Positions 47,028 through 54,636 of a DNA stretch of 64,000 bases are shown piece by piece. This DNA comes from Anastatus disparis (taxonomy: Eukaryota > Arthropoda > Insecta > Hymenoptera > Eupelmidae): the NCBI GenBank assembly GCA_017163975.1, contig JAFFSR010000309.1:558001-622000 (forward strand), given 5' to 3'. A program made the translations under genes and the position numbers. Position 1 is the stretch's first letter. The number at the start of each line of letters is the position of its first letter. Under the pieces are notes generated by a model. It saw only the letters and a program-made list of their open reading frames with translations, did not search any database and had not been told where the DNA came from.

Positions 47028-48517
47028 TATTAAGAATAAACTATATTTTTATACAATTAATTTAAAATATAAGTCATATTTACTTTGGGAGTCCAACTCG
47101 AATATTAAACCTTCAAACGATAGAGCAGTTGTCAAGCGTATGTGACTATCTATTATACCAGATGTTTTATCAGTACAAGTATACTCAACAGACATATCAT
47201 CGTTCCTAGCATAAGATACTTCAGCTACTGATATTTCAGGTACTGATATTGCAGAGTTGATATCGTTTCGTAAAGAAATACTTCCAACATTTTGTGACGT
47301 AGCAGTATTAGCTATTTCTGATTCTAGTAATGTAACGTCTGTAAATATTTAGTATATATTCAATTAACAAAATTTTAATAGAAATATAATCAATCGCAAT
47401 GAAAAAATTATTGACAAATCTTATAAGTTATTACTTGAATTAAAAAAGTTTGTTATGCAAAATTTTGTGAACATGAACTGTTTTTTTTATTGACATGTAA
47501 AACAGTTTTGAAGTAATTTTATTTTTTGATTTGTTATTGATATTTTCGTATAACAATCACTTACTATCCGAGAAATCCATATTAACATGACCGATATCAT
47601 TATCATGAAAAACACAGTTTTTATCCACAATAGTCTCCATGTTGACAGTCCTATCTGATAAGTTTGATGATTCTTTTAAGTGATAAGAATGTACTAAAAT
47701 ATAAAATAAAATATTTTTAATAAATAAATATTAAAATAAAATTGTGTACTACAATATTATTCATTAAATGTTATAAAAATGATATCGAGTTCATACTTAC
47801 AGTATTTGTTAGAAATAATGAAAGAAGAAACACTTGCTGAAGTTATTTGGTCATCCATACAAGGTACAATATGATGATCATGGCATGCACTTTTGAATTC
47901 ATGTTTACTGGAGTTATCTTGAGCTCAGTGACATCAGTTTTACTATTTGAACTTCTTTCACATTCAATAGTACTTACAGGAATTTTTGTGGTATTGTTAG
48001 TACATTTTTCAGTTACTGGTATAGAGCAACCTGTTAACCTAAATAAACACAGTTTAGCTATCTTAAATTCATAAAAACTTAATAAGAATGTTCAAAATTA
48101 TAAAAGTTGAAATAGAAAGTATCGGACAAAATTATTTATTTACTTAACAATCTGATGATTTCAAAAATGTTGTTTTCATTACTTATTACAACAGATGACT
48201 AATAGAAAAATAAATTTTATGACCTTTAAAGTTATAATGATTGCTTATTGTATTTTTAATAAATTATAAGACAAATTGAATATAATTTGTTTTTCTAATT
48301 TCTTAAGAACATTTATAATTAAAATAAATAAGTAGCTATTGAATTTTATATATAAATACACAGTTTCATTGTACAACTTACATATTGGTAGTGCGTATGA
48401 ATGATCTATAGCGGTTATACTTCCTTCTGAAACTCTTTGAGGACTCCTACAAGATGAACCATCATTGAAAATAGTTGGCACAGCCCAAGGTTGTAATCGA
48501 GCACACTTGAGTGGTTC
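43655..48517 (-). pseudogene. P-element/THAP9-like transposase, nine exon remnants
   Basis: Exons inferred from GT-AG junctions: 48517-48382 (end of a THAP zinc finger, with the diagnostic AVPTIF), 48038-47801, 47693-47565, 47338-47084, 46392-44971 (coiled coil, then the catalytic domain with LTLDEINLRKAL, GLIDFGEDG and FSDSPHLIKCIRN), 44888-44730, about 44427-44285, 44218-44021 (GLRVTI and FGFKYLLSGRVN) and 43874-43655 (KFFGTIRGAAGSNEHP). These motifs are those of P-type transposases, a GTP-dependent RNase H-fold family. Stops at 45914, in exon 44218-44021 (two), and an indel in an A9 run near 45850 show decay. The THAP start is missing; the LTR element lies in the would-be intron just upstream. 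Terminal repeats were not found. Confidence 0.8.
46962..47026. repeat. AAT microsatellite
   Basis: About 21 repeats of AAT in the intron between exons 47338-47084 and 46392-44971 of the P-like gene. Confidence 0.95.
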
Positions 48518-48628
48518 CTATTCAATAATAATGTTACGTCGGGGAATTAACCCTTTCGCAACATAGGTATAACGGTGTTTAACCGGGCGCGGTTTGCTTA
48601 GTGGGGTTCGATATCGGGTAGATAGAAA

Positions 48629-49435
48629 TGTTAAGTCCTGGCTTGCACCAGGACTAAATAAAAATGTGAAAATAAATGTGTATATGTTATTCAATTATTT
48701 AATTAATTGCATTAAATATATATATATATAAATTATGTATGTTTAAAATATTGAATTTATTTATATAATATATAAAGATAGAGAAGTATGAATCTAGTGG
48801 TGGAAAAACTCCACCAATATTTAATTGAACGAAATCGCTCTCACGATTGAATATTATTAAAGGATAAACTTAATTCTTGAAATAAAGAGTTTATTGAATA
48901 ATTATATATTCTTACCTTGTAGTTTCTCAGTAGATTGGTGCTAGGTATGGGCAGACAAATGAATAGGCACAATATGTAATAGATCCTCGAGGTTTATTGA
49001 TATTTTTTAACACTTTTAATATAATTGATTTTTATGCGCGTATATATTTTAATAATTGATACATGTATATTTAATAATAGCAATTGCTTTGAAATATAAA
49101 ACTTGGCGGGCAGTGTAAACGTATTACCAATAAGACACCCGGGGTAATATTCCGTTTTTTCGATGATCTCAATTTGGTTTTATACTTATCTTTGTTTATA
49201 AGATTTTATTGTCTCTTACATCAATTTTTATTTGTAAATTTTCTTAAATTTTAATAATATGTTTCGTAATGTTTTTGAGGTTTGTAAAATTCATTTTGAA
49301 ATTTCGAAAGATACGTTTCGATTCTTTTCTGGTGATCTACTTAATTTCGCTTAATAATGAAATAATACGAGTGTTCAATAATTGAGGAATTTGATTTACC
49401 AATGTTAATAAAAACGATACGTTTGTGACGTAACA
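48629..49435 (-). repeat. 3' LTR (807 bp)
   Basis: In element orientation it begins TGTTACGTCACAAACG and ends CTTAACA. It is the copy next to env. If an antisense promoter exists it would read toward the antisense frame at 49928. Confidence 0.93.
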
Positions 49436-49927
49436 CCTCGGTGCTCAAGAGGTTGCATATCAGAAGAATAGGCAATCGAAAAAATAAAAGATAGGTCAAT
49501 TATTGAACATTTACAATATTACGATTAAAATCTAAAAAATTAATCAGGAACTGTATATGTGTTTATCATTATTTTTTTATGAGTGGCCAACAGAAGGGTA
49601 CGTTTTATGACGTAACACCTTGGGGCTCAAAGATGTTGCTTATTGAAACAAAAGCAACATAAAAACCTGAAAACAGTTACTGATTAATAAATCTTAAAAG
49701 TCTATTTACAATTAGCATGAATTAAAGTTTTATACAATTATTCGTGTTGTAAAACATAGGTTAATGACATTGTAATAACAATTCAGCAAAGTCAACGAAG
49801 AGAAAAATGTATGCCGCTGACACGTCTAAAAAAATTTTTTTTTTTTTTTTTTTTTTACCATTGGTTTTCGTTGTTCTTTTCGGGTATTTAAGAGCTTATT
49901 TTTATTTATTTTTTAACAATCATCATC
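49436..49927. repeat. Region inside the 3' LTR with duplicated LTR-edge sequence
   Basis: The block TTTGTGACGTAACACCTCGG, CTCAAGAGGTTGC at the LTR edge (from about 49421) recurs, with changes, at about 49603-49645 (GACGTAACACCTTGGGGCTC, AAAGATGTTGC). A clean polypurine tract next to the LTR is not obvious (AGCACCGAGG in element orientation). A T-tract lies at about 49833-49856. Confidence 0.5.
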
Positions 49928-50437
49928 ATGTATCCAAGGAAGCAATATACCCGAGTTTGTGTAAGTATCTCTATTATTATCTTAATATTACGAGTTCAAT
50001 ATTATATTCTTATTTTTATGGATTTTTTTTTTTTTTTTTTTAAACTAACTTATGAAATATTAGTATTTATATTTATTATTGAATTCTTGTTATTTATATC
50101 TATCCTTTACTTTTATGTTTAGTTTGGCGATTGGCAGTTAAAACGTCTGTTTCGCTCAATGGATCGGCGTGATAACGATGCATGGTGGTTGAACGGAGAA
50201 CGTGATTTTGATGGCTGGAATTTATGCTACCTCTTCCGTTGGGAAGAACGGATTGCCATTGTCCACGGAAAGCGTATGTTGATGAGGGTGATACAAGACA
50301 ACTTCTATATGTACGTCGGTGAAATTTTGATGTGCAGGGGTAAACTTGCATCAGATGATTTACCAGTGGGAAGAACACCTGAATTGGTCCCGATCGATTG
50401 TCAGCCTCAAAATCCCTCCGAAGAGTCATGGGACTGA
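49928..50437 (+). CDS. Putative two-exon antisense gene inside the retroelement
   Basis: Exon 1 49928-49960 (ATG then ten codons, MYPRKQYTRVC), donor GTAAGT at 49961, acceptor TTTTATGTTTAG ending 50122 after a pyrimidine-rich run, exon 2 50123-50437. Splicing keeps phase 0 and gives about 115 residues. Exon 2 is much richer in G and C (near half) than the element around it, and its protein is compositionally normal: acidic and Trp-rich at first (DAWWLNGERDFDGWNLCYLF), then MLMRVIQDNFYMYVGEILMC and a Pro/Ser/Glu tail. I recognise no family. It lies opposite to the element's genes, between env and the 3' LTR. A 109-codon frame on the element's own strand (50100-50429) overlaps and is the rival reading. 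Splicing and expression are inferred from sequence only. Confidence 0.5.
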
Positions 50438-50718
50438 GTTAGAATATATATATATATATCTAAAAAATTTTTTTATGGAGAATAATGGGATTAGTTTTCC
50501 TTTCTTTTCTTTTTTTGTATATCTTTTGTAAAAAAAAATAATAATGTACAATATAATTCATAATATATCTATTTTTGTCATAATCTTTTGTTTTCCTTTT
50601 TATTTTTCCAACTGCTCCTTTTCATTTTTAATATTAATTATATAAAATACTTAAATTCTAAAAGAAAATATCTTAATTTATGATAATAATTTTTTTTAAT
50701 ACTTAATTTATTTATTTC

Positions 50719-50847
50719 TTTTTTTTTTTTTATAAATACTTTTTCTTATGTAAGTCTTATTAATTTTAAATAATTCAATTCCTTATAATATTATTAGTAT
50801 ATTTGCTTTAAAAAAATATTATTTCAAATTTCTATGTTACTTTTTCA

Positions 50848-50880
<33 letters not shown>

Positions 50881-51101
50881 GTCCTTATACCTTTGATAAT
50901 TAAAAATTAATTTAACATAAAGAAATAAATTTTGCTTAAAATTAGAGTATCATTTTTTTCTTATAAATACTTTTCCTTATATAAGTCTTATTAATTTTAA
51001 CTAAGTCAATTCCTTTCAGTATGTTTCCTTTATGACAATATTATTTAGAATGTCTATATCACATTTTCATTTGTTGTTTTTTTTTTTTTTTTTTTTTTTT
51101 T
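50719..51101. repeat. Tandem units ending in long T-tracts
   Basis: The block TATAAATACTTTTTCTTATG, TAAGTCTTATTAATTTTAA at about 50731 recurs near 50960 with few changes; each unit runs to a 20-28 base T-tract (50848-50875; 51077-51101). In element orientation these are A-tracts. Other T-tracts lie at about 50025-50041 and 50719-50731. Confidence 0.7.
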
Positions 51102-51534
51102 AAATCGATAGATCTATGATCATTAAAAATAAAAGAAATCAATTTTTCTTAAAGTTGAAGTATTAAACAATGTTAATATATTGTATAGGTGAATGACATG
51201 TTCGCTTGGTGTCATTCACCTCTCTCCACGCCAAAGTTGAATCGCACGCGATTTAACAACGTAGAAACTTATTATGAAAATAAAACGCTAAACTGTCAAT
51301 TATTTAATACAGTCAAGTTTTTCTTATAAATTTTATAATCTATTATAAGTCTAAATGAATAATTATTTATATAATTAAAACTTGTTTTAGTTTTTAGATA
51401 CTTATATATGTATCTGCCTTATCGTTTATATATATAAATATACGTATATGTACATATAATAAAATAAAATTGAATGACATTAATGGGCTAATTTCGATTG
51501 TATGAAATTACAAAATTTGTATAATTAATTAATC
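51102..51534. other. Element 3' region between env and the repeats
   Basis: A small inverted repeat GGTGAATGACA...TGTCATTCACC lies at about 51188-51221. Otherwise AT-rich, without a reading frame. Confidence 0.4.
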
Positions 51535-53550
51535 CTAAATAATATTAAATACTAGAATCTCTTTTTTTTTCTGGTGGCTTTGTGACTGAGGATTTATTTG
51601 TGGGAGTAATATATGGTGACTTCTCTGGTAGAGGTGGGGGGTTGGTTTAGGTAGAGGATGCTGAAGAATAGGTTGTGATATATCTTGTTTCTCAATTTTT
51701 ATTCCTTGTAATTCAATTTCTTCATACTTGGTTTCTCTTTTTATTTGATTATTCTTTAATGTAATCATTAAATGAGTAATAGAGCCAAAAATTGCTCCCA
51801 ATAAATTAATAGACCAGCCATAAATAGTGTGTAGGGTATAGCCCCTTATAATTGTGTCCATGGTGAATTTAATTATTTGAATAATAATTAATATCATTAT
51901 TATGGCTGAGCTTATAGATCCAAATGTTGTTAATTTATTTATAAATTTATTCCAAGTATTCTCTGCGATATGAGATAATGTATTTTCTGTAAGTAGATTA
52001 TTTAATAGATCTACTTGTGTGTTTTGTTCTCCCTGTATTCCTCTTGCTATGGCATTAAGTAGAGCTGCTTTTTCAAAAGGAAACATGATATGTTGTTGTA
52101 ATTCTTGTAAATCATCTTGTGAGTATATTCCGCTTGTTGCCAACGTTGTTATTTTTTCTGGTGTCCATGATCTTTTTGTATCTGGTTTCAAAGTTTTTAC
52201 TATATTCTTTGTTGGTCTTGGTTTTGGTAGAAGGTTTATCCAATCTTCTCCGATTTTGTAATATTGCGGTATTATTGAATTACAATTTATTTCTGATCCT
52301 GTTTTCAGTAATATATGTGTCTTTGGTGTTAAAAACCATGTTTCATTTTTTGTTGATACAGGCAATTGTATGTAACATTTATTTGTATGATATAGCTGGA
52401 CTTCTACTGGCGTACATTTTATTACATGTACTGCTTCGCCAGCAAGTTTAGCTAAATATCCTGGTTTTTGCATGATATTAAATGCAAATTCGTCGGGAGC
52501 TATGGATGCAAGGGATAGAGATTCACGTATAATTTTTTTTTCAAGTTCGCATTTTTCTTTTAAAATGTTAAAATATAAATCTGTTGGATCAGCCCTAAAA
52601 TGTTTTTCAATATATACAAATTTTGAGTTTATATATGTAAATAAATCTAAGTTTGTTACATCTTTTCTTAGTGTATTATCGTCAAATAATATTTTATTAT
52701 AAGCTATATCTAAAATGAATAATTTAGGGTGTTCCGTTTTTGTTAATATTCTATCGCAAATTTTTACATTATTTAAAGCGGACAAAGAAAATGTTATTGA
52801 TTCTGTGTTTACAGTATATACGGGATTTTGATTAGGTGAATTAATTATAGTTGCAGGGCCTCTGTATAAAGTCTCATATTCTGTTTTAAAACCTTCTTCT
52901 GTAGGTAAATTTTCCCAAAAAGTATACCCTGCTTGTGAATCAATGCAATGTTGATCCGAAAATTTACATACAGTCCCTGAATTTAATCTTAATTTATCAT
53001 TTTTTAGACTTACTTGAGCGTATTCTTCTAATAAAGTTATTCTTATAAGACCCTGTACTAAAACGTTGTCCCAAGATCCAAAATTGTCTGTGTATGAAGC
53101 TCCTGTGCAAGTTTTATCCTTTACTGAGCCTGCAAGGTCTATTCCAACTGCTTTTGTTGAATTTATTTTCAGGTCTGCTATAGTATGTATATTATCATAT
53201 TTAAAGATTCCTGTATCGTGAATAAATTTGCATTTTTCATGGCTAATTTCGTACAGATATTCTTGCAAAGCATGAGGAGTGGATCCAAGGTGACTGAACA
53301 TCCCGCAATGAAAAACCGTTCTTTGGATTTCTATTTTACACTGTATAACTTTAATTTTTTTAAATTCCGCTATTTGTAATAATTCTATTGTAGAGTTGGT
53401 TATTGTAATATTATCCTGTTGAAAATCGCATTCTCCTGTGTCTAGTAGAGAATATGTAGTGATGATTGGGTCCGTAGACTCACAATTGAATCCAATAATT
53501 GCAACATTTTCTCTAACAATAGCTAATAATATGAATAAAATTAACAGCAT
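51535..53550 (-). CDS. env: Envelope glycoprotein, chuvirus-like
   Basis: Starts at an ATG (53550) that opens a signal peptide, MLLILFILLAIV, directly after a Lys/Arg-rich integrase tail; it shares the integrase frame without a stop, so a spliced mRNA is the likely source. The protein has 671 residues with many paired Cys. Visible landmarks: HCGMFSH, DNFGSWDNVLVQG, FVYIEKHFRAD, LATSGIY, and a C-terminal hydrophobic segment (SSAIIMILIIIQIIKF) followed by GYTLHTIYGWSINLLGAIFG and a short cytoplasmic tail. There is no furin-type F-protein layout as in classical gypsy errantiviruses. From memory these landmarks fit glycoproteins of chuviruses and related insect env genes, thought to be class III fusion proteins. 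No break is visible in the frame. Confidence in env role is high, in the virus family moderate. Confidence 0.8.
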   Translation of the reverse strand: MLLILFILLAIVRENVAIIGFNCESTDPIITTYSLLDTGECDFQQDNITITNSTIELLQIAEFKKIKVIQCKIEIQRTVFHCGMFSHLGSTPHALQEYLYEISHEKCKFIHDTGIFKYDNIHTIADLKINSTKAVGIDLAGSVKDKTCTGASYTDNFGSWDNVLVQGLIRITLLEEYAQVSLKNDKLRLNSGTVCKFSDQHCIDSQAGYTFWENLPTEEGFKTEYETLYRGPATIINSPNQNPVYTVNTESITFSLSALNNVKICDRILTKTEHPKLFILDIAYNKILFDDNTLRKDVTNLDLFTYINSKFVYIEKHFRADPTDLYFNILKEKCELEKKIIRESLSLASIAPDEFAFNIMQKPGYLAKLAGEAVHVIKCTPVEVQLYHTNKCYIQLPVSTKNETWFLTPKTHILLKTGSEINCNSIIPQYYKIGEDWINLLPKPRPTKNIVKTLKPDTKRSWTPEKITTLATSGIYSQDDLQELQQHIMFPFEKAALLNAIARGIQGEQNTQVDLLNNLLTENTLSHIAENTWNKFINKLTTFGSISSAIIMILIIIQIIKFTMDTIIRGYTLHTIYGWSINLLGAIFGSITHLMITLKNNQIKRETKYEEIELQGIKIEKQDISQPILQHPLPKPTPHLYQRSHHILLPQINPQSQSHQKKKEILVFNII

Positions 53551-54636
53551 TTTTTTTTTTCTTCTTTTTTTCCTTTTTCTTTCTGAAACATAAAATAATA
53601 TTAATTTTTTTCGTTCATGTAAAATTAATTTATTTGCATGAACTAATTTTGAGCCACCCTTAAAATCTATAGAGATATTGCTATTTTCGTGGACTTTTAA
53701 TACTTCAAAAGGTCCAAGGTTTTGATTTTTTTCTAATTTACCTGGTTTTGGCTCTTTTATAAGCCATACTTTATCACCTATTTGAAATTCTACAGGTTTT
53801 ATGAATCTATCGTGATATAATTTAGACTTTTCTTTTGATAGTATTAAATTTTCACGAGCTATTTTTGCAATATCTTTCATATTTATTAATAATTTTTCTA
53901 TATAGTCATTAAATGTCTGTAATTTTTCTGATGATTTTAAAGGTTCACTAGATGGTAATCTAGCTGGGTAGGCGAAAACTAGTTCATGTGGTGTAAATTT
54001 ATGACTTGAATGAACACTAGTATTATAGTTGAATTGTGCAAGTTCAAGCCAATCATCCCATTCTAATTTTTTATCAGCAAAATTTTTTAAATATTCACAT
54101 AAAGGATGATGAGCCCTTTCTAATGAACCATTAGATTGTGGATGAAAGGCAGTAGTTTCTATTTTTTTAAATTTAAATCTTTTTGAAATAGCTTTTATTA
54201 ATTTGCCTGTAAAATTTGCGCCTTTATCTGTAAGTACTAGTTTTGGTGAACTAAAAATGCAAATAAATTTTTTTATAAATGCGTCAGCTATAGTCTCTGC
54301 TGTTTGATCTTTCAGTGCGATAGCTATTAAAAATTTTGATAAATGATCTTGAATAGTTAATATATATTTGTTATTATTTTTAGTTATATTAAGAGGTCCT
54401 ACTATATCTAGTGAAATTTTATCGAATGTTTTCTCTGGAGTATCTGTTATTATCATAGGTTGTTTTGTTTTATTTCTTTTTAATTTATTTCTCTGACATA
54501 TTTCACAGTTTTTAATACGATTTTGTATATCAACTTTAAGATTTTCCCAGAAATATTTATTTTTAATTCGATTATATGTTCTATTTACTCCCGAATGACC
54601 TCCTAAACTTGAAGAATGATATAGTTCAAAAATTTC
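53551..54636 (-). CDS. pol: Integrase
   Basis: Inserts the cDNA into the host genome. The HHCC zinc finger is visible from 54636 (ELYHSSSLGGHSG ... CEICQRN). The catalytic core in the 54456 frame has Asp17 (ISLDIVGPL), Asp77 (LVLTDKGANF) and Glu113 (NGSLERAHH), giving D-x35-E. The C-terminal part includes IGDKVWLI and LGPFEVLKV (GPF/Y-like) and ends in a basic run before env. No chromodomain. The finger and core are in the same frame, which is -1 relative to RT-RNase H; the switch falls at an A6 run (54642-54647). That looks like a one-base indel in this copy because no standard slippery heptamer fits the frame. Confidence 0.92.

Noticed and set aside
48541..48628. tRNA-like boxes (TTGCTTAGTGG and GGTTCGATATC)
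   Set aside because: The two boxes are almost adjacent and no cloverleaf can be drawn.
50100..50429. 109-codon minus-strand frame overlapping the antisense exon
   Set aside because: Kept as the rival reading, not as a feature: composition is Ser/His/Arg-rich without a clear hydrophobic core, and it has no splice or motif support. It could still be the real one.
52019..52702. Plus-strand open frames opposite env
   Set aside because: They are shadows of the long env frame with no motifs of their own.
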